Assembly: GCF_002982075.1 (NCBI RefSeq)
Contig: NZ_PUEJ01000002.1
Location: forward strand, 1 to 64,000
Length of the DNA stretch: 64,000 bases
DNA from: Labrys okinawensis
GTDB taxonomy: Bacteria; Pseudomonadota; Alphaproteobacteria; Rhizobiales; Labraceae
Direction: 5' to 3'
Under the pieces are notes generated by a model. It saw only the letters and a list, made by a program, of their open reading frames with translations, did not search any database and was not told the origin of the DNA. Of this stretch, positions 26,773-35,570 are shown piece by piece (the stretch's first letter is position 1; the number at the start of each line of letters is the position of its first letter). The position numbers and the translations under genes were made by a program.

Positions 26773-28053
26773 ATGGCGCCGCGCGGCATTGTAGTCTCCC
26801 CTCCAAACCGAGCGGATCTCTCCATCTTGGCAACGCCGCAGACCGTCCGTCATCTCAATGAAATCAGGGCTCTCAATGCCCTGTTTCGCCACACCGGCAT
26901 GAGCCGGGCCGACCTTGCGCGAGCACTCGGGCTCAACAGGTCGACCACGGGCAACATCATCACGGGCCTGATCACGGAGGGCCTTGCCGTCGAGCGCCGC
27001 GACGAGCCGCACAACGAGAGCGCGGGCAAGACGGGCCGTCCCGGTATCCGGGTGCAGATCGATCCAGCCGGCGCCAGCTTTCTCGGCGCCGAGATCGGCG
27101 TCGACCGGCTCACTGTCGTCGTCATCGACATGCGGGCCGAGGAGATCCTGCGCCTCACCTTGCCCTTCCCGACCCATCGTGAAACCCCGGAGGCCGGCAC
27201 CGACCGCATGGTTGCTCTGATCGCCGAAGCCATCGAGAGCCTCGACCGGCCCGAGCGCCTGCGCGGACTGTGCGTAACCCTGCCGGCCCTGCTCGCCTCG
27301 GACGGCACGGTGATCAACGGCCTCATGCTCGGCTGGCGGGACGTGAAGCTGCGGGACATGGTCACCGAGCGGCTGAAGCGGCGTTTCCCGTCGCTCGATC
27401 CCGCCATCTCGATCGAGAACGACGCCAATGCCTTCGCCATCGCCGAGACCTATCGCGACACCACGCATCGCTCGGAGACCGTCGCCTTCCTGCTGATCGA
27501 GAACGGTGCCGGCGGTGGTATCGTCATTGGCGGCAGGCTGCTGCGCGGCTCGGCAGGCCTTGCCGGCGAATTCGGCCAGATCGTGCTCGGCGGCCACAGC
27601 ATCCAGGCGGGCCGCTCCAAACCGGGCCATCTGGAAAGCTATATCGGCAAGGACGCCCTCCTCGGCTCCTACCACGCCCAGGGCGGGGAGGCCGATCTCG
27701 ACAGGCTGCTGCAGGGGCTGGCACGCGGGGAAGCCGCTGCCCTCGCCACCGCCCGGGCCTGGGGCGAGCGCCTCGCCGCCGGCCTGATCCAGGTCACCAG
27801 CGTGCTCAATCCCGGTCTGATCATCCTGGGCGGCTCCGTCGCCCCGGTCTTCACCCACGTCGCGGCCGAGGTCAGCAGGGCCATGCAGCGCGAATTGCTC
27901 GAGGGCTTTCCGCTGCCGCGCATCGAGGTTTCAGCCCTCGGTGTCGAAGGCCCTGCCCTCGGCGGCGCTCTCCTGATGCATCAGCGCATGTTCTCCATCG
28001 ACGAAAGCGCGATCTATGCCAGCGAACAGCCGATCACGCTGTTCCAGAGCTAG
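26773..28053 (+). CDS. ROK-family transcriptional regulator lacking the zinc-site cysteines
   Basis: From ATG 26773 the product is 426 residues. A winged helix-turn-helix comes first (QTVRHLNEIRALNALFRHTG, MSRADLARALGLNRSTTGNI), then the ROK sugar-kinase-like fold with IGVDRLTVVVIDM, the NDANAFAIAE motif and GAGGGIVIGG. The usual ROK zinc motif CxCGxxGCxE is not there: the matching stretch reads GGHSIQAGRSKPGHLES, with no cysteine. TTG 26827 and ATG 26704 are alternative starts. Placed between the epimerase and the kinase genes, it probably controls them in response to a sugar. Confidence 0.9.
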   Translation: MAPRGIVVSPPNRADLSILATPQTVRHLNEIRALNALFRHTGMSRADLARALGLNRSTTGNIITGLITEGLAVERRDEPHNESAGKTGRPGIRVQIDPAGASFLGAEIGVDRLTVVVIDMRAEEILRLTLPFPTHRETPEAGTDRMVALIAEAIESLDRPERLRGLCVTLPALLASDGTVINGLMLGWRDVKLRDMVTERLKRRFPSLDPAISIENDANAFAIAETYRDTTHRSETVAFLLIENGAGGGIVIGGRLLRGSAGLAGEFGQIVLGGHSIQAGRSKPGHLESYIGKDALLGSYHAQGGEADLDRLLQGLARGEAAALATARAWGERLAAGLIQVTSVLNPGLIILGGSVAPVFTHVAAEVSRAMQRELLEGFPLPRIEVSALGVEGPALGGALLMHQRMFSIDESAIYASEQPITLFQS

Positions 28054-28142
28054 GGCACGCCGTCACTTTTGGCCAATTGGCGCGTCGCGTATCGTAGCAA
28101 GCCGAAAGGCCGCTCCCCCTTTCCGTCATCGAGGAACTTCCC

Positions 28143-29090
28143 ATGCTTGCAGGCAAGATCGTCACTATCGGCGAGATCCTGGTGGAGATCATGGCCACCA
28201 CCACCGGCAACGGCTTCCTGGAGCCGCAACCCCTGGTCGGGCCCTTCCCGAGCGGCGCTCCGGCGATTTTCATCGACCAGGTCGGCAAACTCGGCCACCC
28301 CGCCGCGATCGTCTCGGCCGTGGGGGACGACGATTTTGGCACGCTGAACCTCGAACGCCTGCGTCGCGACGGCGTGGACGTCTCCGCCGTGGCCGTGCAT
28401 GCGGGTGCGGCCACCGGCAGCGCCTTCGTGCGCTACCGGCCGGATGGCGGCCGTTCCTTCGTCTATAACATGCGGGACAGCGCCGCCGGGCGCATCGCCG
28501 CCACGCCCGAGGCCGAGGCGGTGCTCGCCGAAGCGGGCCATCTCCATATCATGGGATCCGGACTGCCCGTACCGGCCGTCGCCGACATGATCCTGAAGAC
28601 CCTGCCGGGACTCAAGGCACGCGGCGGCACCGTCTCCTTCGACCCCAACATCCGGCGGGAGACGCTGCGCGACGGCAGCAAGGCGGTCTTCCATACCGTG
28701 CTGGCGGCGACCGATCTCTTCCTGCCCTCCGGCGAGGAGTTGTCGCTGTTCTCCAACGAGACCGACGAGGACAAGGCGGTGGCAGGCGTGCTGGCGACGG
28801 GCGTCAAGGAGATCGTGCTGAAGCGCGGCGCCGGCGGCGCCAGTCATTTCAGCCGAGAGGGCCGCACCGACATGTCAGGCTTCGCGGTGACCGAGATCGA
28901 CCCGACTGGTGCAGGCGATTGCTTCGGCGCGACTTTCCTGGTGGCGCGCCGGCTCGGCAAGCCGGTGGCGGAAGCCCTGCGCTATGCCAATGCTGCAGGC
29001 GCCCACACCGTCACGGTGCAGGGACCGATGGAAGGGAGCGCGGACTTCGCCGAACTCGACCACTTCATGGCGCAAGCCGGAAGCCCATGA
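28143..29090 (+). CDS. PfkB-family sugar kinase
   Basis: A 315-residue ribokinase-like enzyme. It starts [14 protein letters not shown], has the PfkB signature 1 region ([23 protein letters not shown]) and, near residues 255-268, signature 2 [14 protein letters not shown], whose Asp is the catalytic base and whose GAGD forms the anion hole. [11 protein letters not shown] is also a family landmark. It phosphorylates a sugar or ketose. Given the 3-epimerase upstream, a ketose such as tagatose, psicose or fructose is the natural guess but is inference only. It is the last gene of the rightward unit. Confidence 0.9.
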   Translation: MLAGKIVTIGEILVEIMATTTGNGFLEPQPLVGPFPSGAPAIFIDQVGKLGHPAAIVSAVGDDDFGTLNLERLRRDGVDVSAVAVHAGAATGSAFVRYRPDGGRSFVYNMRDSAAGRIAATPEAEAVLAEAGHLHIMGSGLPVPAVADMILKTLPGLKARGGTVSFDPNIRRETLRDGSKAVFHTVLAATDLFLPSGEELSLFSNETDEDKAVAGVLATGVKEIVLKRGAGGASHFSREGRTDMSGFAVTEIDPTGAGDCFGATFLVARRLGKPVAEALRYANAAGAHTVTVQGPMEGSADFAELDHFMAQAGSP

Positions 29091-29259
29091 AGCCACGCCC
29101 GTCGCCGCCTGTTACGAAACTGTCGCAAGGCGGGAATAGCATGGCCGGGCATGGGGCCTCTCTCGCCCTGCCACGGCCCGGCCGGGTTCTCCAGCAGCGT
29201 TCACTGGCTGGGCCGTGCCCCTTCACCGTTCGCCTGGTGACGGCACGGAGGTTGGCGCA

Positions 29260-29517
29260 TCAGGCGGATCGTTTCAGCATTCGTCCGAGCGCGATCAGGA
29301 TGCAGGCGCCAATGAAGCCCGCGATGAGATAGCCGATCCAGCCGCCCAGCACTACGCCGAACATGCTCAGCACCAGATTGGCGACAGCCGCGCCGACGAT
29401 GCCGAGGATAATGTTCATGAGGATGCCCATATCGCTCTTCATGAACATTTCGGCCAGCCAGCCCGCCAGGCCGCCAATGATGATGGCTCCGATCCAACCC
29501 ACCTGCGGATTATCCAT
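29260..29517 (-). CDS. GlsB/YeaQ/YmgE-family stress-response membrane protein
   Basis: 85 residues, almost all hydrophobic: WIGAIIIGGLAGWLAEMFM, then ILMNIILGIVGAAVANLVLS, then WIGYLIAGFIGACILIALG. This is the three-helix Gly-rich pattern of the transglycosylase-associated protein family. Members are small inner-membrane proteins often induced by stress; the molecular function is not established. It is a single gene. Confidence 0.92.
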   Translation of the reverse strand: MDNPQVGWIGAIIIGGLAGWLAEMFMKSDMGILMNIILGIVGAAVANLVLSMFGVVLGGWIGYLIAGFIGACILIALGRMLKRSA

Positions 29518-29677
29518 ATTTCACCCCCATTATCAGGCCTGGAACCAGGCGCGCCTGCCGAAGGACTCCTGCGACTGGCGCAAGGCCGGCCCGTTTGCAG
29601 GGCGCCATGGTGCCGAGGCGGGACCCTGCCGGTCCCAGGATGAGAACGCATGGATCAGGCCCATGGTTCCGCATCGA

Positions 29678-29708
29678 ATCAGGAGGCCCGGCCGGCGGGC
29701 CTCCTGAT
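29678..29708 (-). terminator. terminator-like hairpin after the Tyr/Arg-rich gene
   Basis: A perfect 13-bp stem, ATCAGGAGGCCCG (29678-29690) with CGGGCCTCCTGAT (29696-29708), and loop GCCGG. It lies 18 bases after the stop codon of the leftward Tyr/Arg-rich gene. There is no T-run, so it may act as a Rho-type or RNA-stability hairpin. Confidence 0.6.
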
Positions 29709-29725
29709 AACGAAGCCCACAGGGC

Positions 29726-30040
29726 TCAATAGCCGTAATAGTACCGGCGATGGTAATAGGGCCGGTAGTAGTAGCGCGGCCGATAATAGCGCCGATAGGG
29801 GCGATAGTACCGGTATGGCCGGTAGTAGCGGGGACGGTAATAGCGCGGCCGGTAGTAATAATTCCGGTAGTAATAATAATACTGAGCCTGCTGAACCTGG
29901 GCCGAGCCTTCCTGGGCGTTCGCCATGGGGGCCGCCCGCTCGACAGGCGCCACCGGCAGAGCCGAAGACGGCGTCGAAGTGGCTGCCAGTCCGCCGAGCA
30001 TCATGACGGCAGCGAACAAGGCCTTGAGTGAAAAGCGCAT
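29726..30040 (-). CDS. small exported Tyr/Arg/Pro-rich repeat protein
   Basis: 104 residues with a normal signal peptide (MRFSLKALFAAVMMLGGLAA, cleavage near SSALP). After a short linker, residues from about 54 to the end consist almost only of Tyr, Arg and Pro in loose repeats such as YYRPRYYRPYR, ending YYYGY. I do not know a function. The composition suggests a cationic, aromatic envelope protein that could bind polyanions, polysaccharide or peptidoglycan, or be cross-linked. The base sequence of the repeat is itself repetitive (GGTAATAGCGCC-like units), consistent with expansion by slippage. Confidence 0.82.
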   Translation of the reverse strand: MRFSLKALFAAVMMLGGLAATSTPSSALPVAPVERAAPMANAQEGSAQVQQAQYYYYYRNYYYRPRYYRPRYYRPYRYYRPYRRYYRPRYYYRPYYHRRYYYGY

Positions 30041-30290
30041 GCTTTATCTCCCTTTGCTTGGCATCTCTTGCCTCGGGCATCCTCGCCGATGCCGGCCAGC
30101 ACGGCTATCGCCTGCGAAACACAGGGCCCCGGAGCCAAAAGGGCCCAGCAGGCAGCAATGGAGCTACATTGATCCACCGCTGCGGATAACCGAACGGAAT
30201 GCCATGAAATTCTAGAGCAAAGTGAGTTTGGACGGAAACGCTGTTTTGCCAGAACGCAGGCCGCAATCCTGCGGGGCGCATCATGGGCGA

Positions 30291-30317
30291 TAAAAAAGCC
30301 CGCTCACCGGCGGGCTT
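30291..30317 (-). terminator. Rho-independent terminator of the tRNA-Ala transcript
   Basis: On the minus strand: AAGCCCGC, loop CGGTGA, GCGGGCTT, then a run of T (30292-30297). Stem bases are 30310-30317 and 30296-30303. It is strong, with GC-rich stem and T-tail. Confidence 0.93.
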
Positions 30318-30348
30318 GGTGGAGCCGAACTTCGTCATCGAAGTTCGG
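30317..30348 (-). other. minihelix ending in CTCCACCA downstream of tRNA-Ala
   Basis: Read on the minus strand, a perfect 10-bp stem CCGAACTTCG/CGAAGTTCGG with a four-base loop (30325-30348) runs straight into CTCCACCA (30324-30317). GGCTCCACCA repeats the last ten bases of the upstream tRNA-Ala. The unit sits between the tRNA and the terminator. It could be a truncated tRNA copy, a processing signal or a tRNA-like small RNA. Confidence 0.6.
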
Positions 30349-30355
30349 GAGGAAG

Positions 30356-30431
<76 letters not shown>

Positions 30432-30619
30432 ACTTTTGCGAAGCGGCCTGGGGAGCTGCTTCGGTGTCCCTCGGCGTCACCGCCGACGGGCCGCTCGTTT
30501 GTCACGTTTCGCGGCTCGATGCAAGACGTCTTGTGAAGAAATTTTGGAAAATCTTTCGATTGGGGAAAAGACGCGGCACCGGGCCGGTTCCGCGCCTCCA
30601 GGCGGGCTCGTAGCGAGCC

Positions 30620-31012
30620 TCAGCTTTCCTCGTCGTCCTCGATGCCGTCGCCGATCAGATCGGTGACATCGTCATTCTCGTCCTCGTCTTCCTCGAGGAA
30701 GGTATCGTCGGAGCCGGGATCATCCTCGACATCGATGTCGTCGTCGCCGACCACGGCCTTGGCGGCGCTCGCCTCGTCATCGGCCTCTTCGAGGCTGATC
30801 AGTTCGGCGTCCGTCACCGGATCGAGCTCGTTGTCGTCCTCGGTCTGGTCCGCGCGCGGGGCAACCGCGTCGGGGCGACCGCGCAGCAGCGGCGCTGCAA
30901 TGGTGACCACCTGGCCCGTATAGGGGGAGATGATCGGATCCTTGTTCAAATCGTAGAATTTGCGCCCAGTCGTCGGACAGACGCGTTTCGTGCCAAGTTC
31001 GGGTCTGGCCAC
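30620..31012 (-). CDS. TIGR02300 (FYDLN acid domain) family protein
   Basis: 130 residues. The N-terminal 40 residues (ARPELGTKRVCPTTGRKFYD, LNKDPIISPYTG) are the conserved FYDLN domain, with CPTTGRKFYDL resembling half of a zinc ribbon. The rest is strongly acidic (Asp/Glu runs such as FLEEDEDENDD). The family is found in alphaproteobacteria, normally next to aroA-cmk as here, and has no assigned function. It is divergent from the aroA-like gene. Confidence 0.93.
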   Translation of the reverse strand: MARPELGTKRVCPTTGRKFYDLNKDPIISPYTGQVVTIAAPLLRGRPDAVAPRADQTEDDNELDPVTDAELISLEEADDEASAAKAVVGDDDIDVEDDPGSDDTFLEEDEDENDDVTDLIGDGIEDDEES

Positions 31013-31119
31013 GGCGTGTACCTTATGTCGGAAATCGAAGTGCGAGGCCGCTACAGACTAGAAGCCCCTATGTCAATCAGAATCGCAAAGATGGCGTTTT
31101 TTCGCGATCTGGCAAGGGG

Positions 31120-32061
31120 TTGAATCACGAATTCCTCCCACCGCCCGCTTTGCCCTTCTCACCATCCATGCTAGGGCGTGTGGCCGGACGGACCTTGAGG
31201 TCCGCCCATGCGGGAGCATCAGTCCCACCATCGGCATTGCGTCTTGCCGCAGATTTCTTCCGCCTGTCCGGAGCCGTTCCCTTGCTCGCACCGCCCTCTC
31301 AAGCCGTTCCGCTTCCCATGCGCCGGTCGCCCGGGCCGGCGCAGGCCAGTCCGGTCGCGCGCGACGAGACAGCCTGTCTGCTTGCCATCATCCTGGGCCT
31401 TCTCAGCGTGGGAGAGACACGCATCGGGCACGCCCCGCAGTGCGACGGCGCCCAGGCCATGGCCGAGGCCTGCCGCAAGCTGGGTGCGGCGATCGAGCGT
31501 GCCGGAGATCAAAGCTGGCATGTCCATGGGGTCGGGGTCGGCGGCCTGCTCTCGCCGGAAGGAGGCCTCGATTTCGGAGGGTCGCTGGCGGGTGCGGTCC
31601 TGCTGATGGGTGTCGTCGCCAGCCACGGCGTCACGGCCGGCTTCGATGGCGATCCCGCCTTGCGCGCCTGTGCAATGATGCCTGCCCTGGCGCCCCTCAT
31701 GCGGATGGGCGCCGAGATCGTCGCCTCGGCCGAGGGCGTCCGCCTGCCCCTGACCCTGCGTGGCGCCATGGACGCGGTCCCGGTCCTCTGGCGCGTGCCC
31801 GATGGCGGCCCCTCATCGCCGGTGACGCCGGATCTTGTGGCCTCGGCGGTGCTGCTGGCCGGCCTGAATGCTCCCGGCGAGACCACCGTCGTCGCGCCGC
31901 AAGAGGCCGGCGGCGAGGCCGTGCGCCTGCTCCGGCTGTTCGGGGCGGATGTCGCGACTTCGCCCGAGGGGGGCGGGCGGCGCATCGTGCTGCAGGGCCG
32001 TCCCACGCTTCGGCCGGCGATCGTAACCCTGCCGGCGGAAACTCCGCCTGCCTCGTGCTGA
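31120..32061 (+). pseudogene. degenerate, C-terminally truncated EPSP synthase (aroA relic)
   Basis: Family traits remain: GLLSVGETRI, WHVHGVGVGGLLSPEGGLDF, MGAEIVASAEGVRLPLTLRG and ASAVLLAGLNAPGETTVV all align with 5-enolpyruvylshikimate-3-phosphate synthase. Key parts are gone. The N-terminal GDKSISHR that binds substrate is replaced (SPVARDETACL), the Arg of the SLxxRPM region reads ALRACAMM, the SAQVKSA lysine region reads TPDLVASA, and RDHTE reads EAGGEA. The product ends after TLPAETPPASC, where the normal protein continues (VPGDPSS...) for roughly 180 more residues. Only 30 bases remain before cmk, so the missing half is absent, not out of frame. The start is unclear (TTG 31120 or ATG 31168). 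The frame is open, so an altered function is possible. Confidence 0.75.
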
Positions 32062-32091
32062 CGTGTAATCCTGTAATCCTGGTGCCTTGTC

Positions 32092-32715
32092 ATGATCATT
32101 GCCATTGATGGCCCCGCCGCCTCCGGAAAGGGAACCCTGGCCAAGCGCCTCGCCGCCCATCTGGGCCTGCCGCATCTCGACACCGGCCTGCTCTACCGCG
32201 CCGTCGGGCGGGCTGCCATCGATGGCGGCATCGACCTCGAGGATGCGGACGCCACCGCCGAGATCGCCGACGGCCTCGATGTCGCCAGCCTCGACGAGAG
32301 CCGGCTCCGCGGCCGGGAAATGGGCGAGGCCGCCTCCGTGGTCGCCTCACACCCCAAGGTGCGCAAGGCCCTGCTCGACCTGCAACGTCGCTTCGCGCAT
32401 CAGCGCGGCGGCGCCGTGCTCGACGGGCGCGACATCGGCACGGTGATCGCGCCCGGTGCCGAGGTGAAGATCTTCGTGACCGCCGACGCCGAGATCCGGG
32501 CCCGACGCCGCCATCTCGAGCTGGAAAAGCGCGGCGATGCCCCGCCTTTCGCATCCGTGCTCGCCGATATCCGCAAGCGCGACGCCCGCGATGCCGGCCG
32601 CGCCGACGCGCCGCTGAAACCCGCGCCCGACGCCCATGTGCTCGACACCACCGCCCTCGATGTCGAGAGCGCCTTCGCGGCTGCCCTGGCGTTCGTCGAA
32701 CGCCATCGGCACTGA
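32092..32715 (+). CDS. cmk: cytidylate kinase
   Basis: Phosphorylates CMP and dCMP with ATP. The 207 residues contain the P-loop GPAASGKGT at 7-15, [31 protein letters not shown] in the CMP-binding region, and LID-type [16 protein letters not shown]. It is slightly shorter than the enterobacterial enzyme, within range. Its left neighbour aroA is typical. The usual right neighbour rpsA is missing and grpE follows instead. Confidence 0.95.
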   Translation: MIIAIDGPAASGKGTLAKRLAAHLGLPHLDTGLLYRAVGRAAIDGGIDLEDADATAEIADGLDVASLDESRLRGREMGEAASVVASHPKVRKALLDLQRRFAHQRGGAVLDGRDIGTVIAPGAEVKIFVTADAEIRARRRHLELEKRGDAPPFASVLADIRKRDARDAGRADAPLKPAPDAHVLDTTALDVESAFAAALAFVERHRH

Positions 32716-32821
32716 ATCAAGAATCAAAATGAGCGGATTGAGGGCGTCCGCCGCATCGAACCCTTGATTTTATCGCCGAGGACGCTGATATCCCGGCCGG
32801 ACATGACTTGGAAAAGGTGAA

Positions 32822-33472
32822 ATGACCAGCAAGACCAAACCCGAAGCCGAAACCGAGAACCGCCCTGCGGCCGAGGCGGCCGCCCCCGCGGCACCGACGG
32901 CGGACAGCGCGGAACAGGCTGGTGGCGAGCAGACTGGCGCCGACCAGGCCGCCGTCAACGACAATGCGTTCGAGGTTCTCACCAAGCTGCAAGCCGAGAA
33001 CGCCGAGTTGAAGGACCGCCTGCTGCGCGCCATGGCGGAGATCGAGAATGTACGCCGCCGCGGCGAGCGCGAAGTCAGCGATGCGCGTCAATATGCCATC
33101 GCCAAATTCGCCGGTGACATGCTCGGCGTCGCCGACAACATGGAGCGTGCCCTGGCGAGCGTCCCCAGCGGGGCCCGTGAGACCGATGCCGCCGTCAAGG
33201 CCCTGATGGAAGGCGTGGAACTCACCGAGAAGGAAATGCTGCGCTCGCTCGAAAAGCACGGCGTCAAGAAGCTCGACCCCAAGGGCGAGCGTTTCGATCC
33301 GAATTTCCACCAGGCGATGTTCGAGGTGCCCGATCCCTCCGTGCCCAACGGCACCGTGGCCCAGGTGGTGCAGGTCGGCTACTCGATCGGCTCGCGCGTT
33401 CTGCGCCCGGCCATGGTCGGTGTCGCCCGCGGCGGCCCCAAGCAGGCCGCCGAAGCCGAAAAGCAGGCCTGA
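32822..33472 (+). CDS. grpE: nucleotide exchange factor GrpE
   Basis: GrpE releases ADP from DnaK in the Hsp70 cycle. The 216 residues have an unstructured Ala/Glu-rich N-terminus (1-55), a long coiled-coil helix ([20 protein letters not shown]), the [11 protein letters not shown] segment, and the C-terminal beta domain with [20 protein letters not shown] and [20 protein letters not shown]. Upstream (32716-32821) no typical CIRCE element or sigma-32 promoter was certain. In many alphaproteobacteria it adjoins hrcA; not here. Confidence 0.96.
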   Translation: MTSKTKPEAETENRPAAEAAAPAAPTADSAEQAGGEQTGADQAAVNDNAFEVLTKLQAENAELKDRLLRAMAEIENVRRRGEREVSDARQYAIAKFAGDMLGVADNMERALASVPSGARETDAAVKALMEGVELTEKEMLRSLEKHGVKKLDPKGERFDPNFHQAMFEVPDPSVPNGTVAQVVQVGYSIGSRVLRPAMVGVARGGPKQAAEAEKQA

Positions 33473-33497
33473 TCTTGACGACGCAAACGCCGGCCTT

Positions 33498-33566
33498 CGT
33501 CATGCCCGGGCTCGACCCGGGCATCCGGAGGCCGGCTGGATTGCCGGGTCAAGCCCGGCAATGACA
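33498..33566. repeat. paired-hairpin intergenic palindrome, copy 1
   Basis: Two hairpins. ATGCCCGGG/CCCGGGCAT lies at 33502-33524 with loop CTCGA, and ATTGCCGGG/CCCGGCAAT at 33540-33562 with loop TCAAG. The whole is framed by CGTCAT and ATGAC. It matches in layout the element at 56351-56435. Such CGTCATGCCCGGGC-type palindromes are common between genes in Rhizobiales. Confidence 0.8.
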
Positions 33567-33569
33567 AGT

Positions 33570-33591
33570 GCCACGCTCCTTTGGGCGTGGC
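33570..33591. terminator. hairpin between convergent grpE and ggt
   Basis: Stem GCCACGC (33570-33576) with GCGTGGC (33585-33591), loop TCCTTTGG. It lies directly against the ggt stop codon. There is no long T-run on either side, so termination strength is uncertain. Confidence 0.55.
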
Positions 33592-33592
33592 C

Positions 33593-35338
33593 TTAATATC
33601 CGGCCGCCAGGCCTGATTCGACGCGGCTGTCCATGGCGCCGTTGTAGCGGGCACCGTCACCCTTCTTGATGGTGGCGAGATCCTTGCCGCCGACCAGGAT
33701 GCCGGCCGCTTTGCCCCAGACCGGCCAGGCCGGATCGCCCTCATCCACCTTGTAGCCCATCTCGACCAGCAGTTTGACGGTGTCCGGCGAGAGCGCCTGG
33801 GGTTCGGTATAGATCTGGTCGGGCAGCCATTGGTGGTGGATGCGCGGCGCGTCGACGGCTTCCTGGATATCCAGCCCGTGGTCGATCACGTTGAGGATGG
33901 CCTGCAGCGTGATGGTGATGATGCGCGAGCCGCCGGGGCTGCCTATCACCATGAAGGGCTTGCCGTCCTTGGTGACCACGGTTGGGCTCATCGAGGAGAG
34001 CGGCGTCTTCTTGGGTTCGATGGCATTGGCCTCGCCCTGCACCAGACCGTAGAGATTGGGCACGCCGGGCTTGGCGGTGAAGTCGTCCATCTCGTTGTTG
34101 AGCAGGATGCCGGTACCCTCCGCCACCACGCCGGCGCCATAGGAGCCGTTCAGCGTGTAGGTGACGGCAACGGCATTGCCGTCATTGTCGATGATCGAAT
34201 AATGCGTGGTTTCCTTGGATTCGCCCATGCCCTTGGGCATCAACTCCTTGGAGACGCCGGCCTTGTAGGGATTGATCTTGGCCCGGATCTCGGCGGCATA
34301 GTTCTTGTCGAGGAGGTGCGGCACCGGATTCTTGACGAAATCGGGATCGCCCAGGCTGGAATTGCGGTCGACATAGGCATAGCGCATCGCCTCCACCATC
34401 AGATGCACGGTGTTGGCCGAATCGGCGCCGAGATAGGAGAGCGGATAGCCCTCCAGCACGTTGAGGATCTCGCAGATGATCACGCCGCCCGAACTCGGCG
34501 GAGGCGAGGAAATAATCTCGTAGCCACGATAATTGCACTTCACCGGCTCGAGTTCGCGGACCTTGTACTGCTCGAAATCCTCCTTCTTCAGAATGCCGCC
34601 CTTGGCGGCGGAGGCCTTGACGATGGCATCGGCGATCGCGCCCTTGTAGAAGGCGTCGGGTCCCTTTTCCGAGATGGCCGCCAGCGAGGCGGCGAGATCG
34701 GGCTGCTTGAAAGTATCGCCGACCGCATGCGGCTTGCCGTCGGCCTGGAGGAAGATCTTGGCCGTGCTGGGATCGCGCTTGAGCCAGTCGGCATTCTCCT
34801 TGACGGAGGCGACATCGCCCTGGCCGAGCACATAGCCGTCCTTGGCATAGCGGATGGCGGCTTCCATCAGGTCCTTGCGCGGCAGGGAACCGTATTTTTC
34901 GCGGGCATATTCGAAGCCGGCCACCGAGCCGGGCACGCCGACGGCGAGATAGCCATCCGTCGAGGCACCCTTCACCGGATTGCCCTTGGCGTCGAGATAC
35001 ATGTTCTTGGTGGAGGCCAGCGGCGCCCTTTCGCGGAAATCGATGAAGGTCGACTTGCCGTCCTTTGTGCGGATGGTCATGAAGCCGCCGCCGCCTATAT
35101 TGCCGGCTTCAGGCCAGACCACGGCCAGTGTGTAGCCGACCGCCACGGCGGCATCGATGGCATTGCCGCCCTTCTTGAGGACATCCACGCCGGCCTGTGT
35201 CGCCAGGCGCTGCGTGGTGACGACCATGCCGTGCTCGGCCTCCACCGGTGCCGGCGAGGCCGCGTGAGCCCCGGCAAGGGGGGCGAAGGTCAGTGCGACG
35301 GCAAGACCGGTGGCGATCACCGGACGGACGTGGTGCAT
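33593..35338 (-). CDS. ggt: gamma-glutamyltransferase
   Basis: A periplasmic N-terminal-nucleophile hydrolase that transfers or hydrolyses the gamma-glutamyl group of glutathione and related compounds. The 581 residues start with a signal peptide (to about HAASP). The maturation site ETTHYSIID gives the catalytic Thr at the new N-terminus of the small subunit (near residue 391). GNIGGGGFMTIR, FRERAP (substrate-binding Arg) and PLSSMSPTVV plus GSPGGSRI (oxyanion region) are conserved. A strong ribosome site (AGGAGGAG) precedes ATG. It may feed amino acids to the aminotransferase gene 232 bases upstream, but a separate role in glutathione turnover is as likely. Confidence 0.95.
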   Translation of the reverse strand: MHHVRPVIATGLAVALTFAPLAGAHAASPAPVEAEHGMVVTTQRLATQAGVDVLKKGGNAIDAAVAVGYTLAVVWPEAGNIGGGGFMTIRTKDGKSTFIDFRERAPLASTKNMYLDAKGNPVKGASTDGYLAVGVPGSVAGFEYAREKYGSLPRKDLMEAAIRYAKDGYVLGQGDVASVKENADWLKRDPSTAKIFLQADGKPHAVGDTFKQPDLAASLAAISEKGPDAFYKGAIADAIVKASAAKGGILKKEDFEQYKVRELEPVKCNYRGYEIISSPPPSSGGVIICEILNVLEGYPLSYLGADSANTVHLMVEAMRYAYVDRNSSLGDPDFVKNPVPHLLDKNYAAEIRAKINPYKAGVSKELMPKGMGESKETTHYSIIDNDGNAVAVTYTLNGSYGAGVVAEGTGILLNNEMDDFTAKPGVPNLYGLVQGEANAIEPKKTPLSSMSPTVVTKDGKPFMVIGSPGGSRIITITLQAILNVIDHGLDIQEAVDAPRIHHQWLPDQIYTEPQALSPDTVKLLVEMGYKVDEGDPAWPVWGKAAGILVGGKDLATIKKGDGARYNGAMDSRVESGLAAGY

Positions 35339-35570
35339 AGGCTCCTCCTCTGACTGCGCGGCGGCCTGCGACCGCTCGCCTCACTATGGGCGGCCCGGCT
35401 CACAACCGGGACGCAGATCTTCTCGGCGTACCGGAGCGGCACGCGGAACGGCGAGGCGGCGGCTGCTTCGGCCGGCGCCATCTCCCCTATTCTCTTTTGC
35501 TAAACAGGATTTCGGCTTTCGTCGATAGGCTATGCCCCAACCGCAGGCTGCCCGCATGAGCGTCGAAGGC

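Larger units (their letters stand above)
30041..30355. other. intergenic region between the Tyr/Arg-rich gene and tRNA-Ala
   Basis: 315 bases. It contains a possible decayed start of the double-hairpin repeat (AGAGCAAAG near 30213), the tRNA-Ala terminator (30291-30317) and a CCA-ended minihelix (30317-30348). No protein-coding frame is convincing. Confidence 0.5.
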
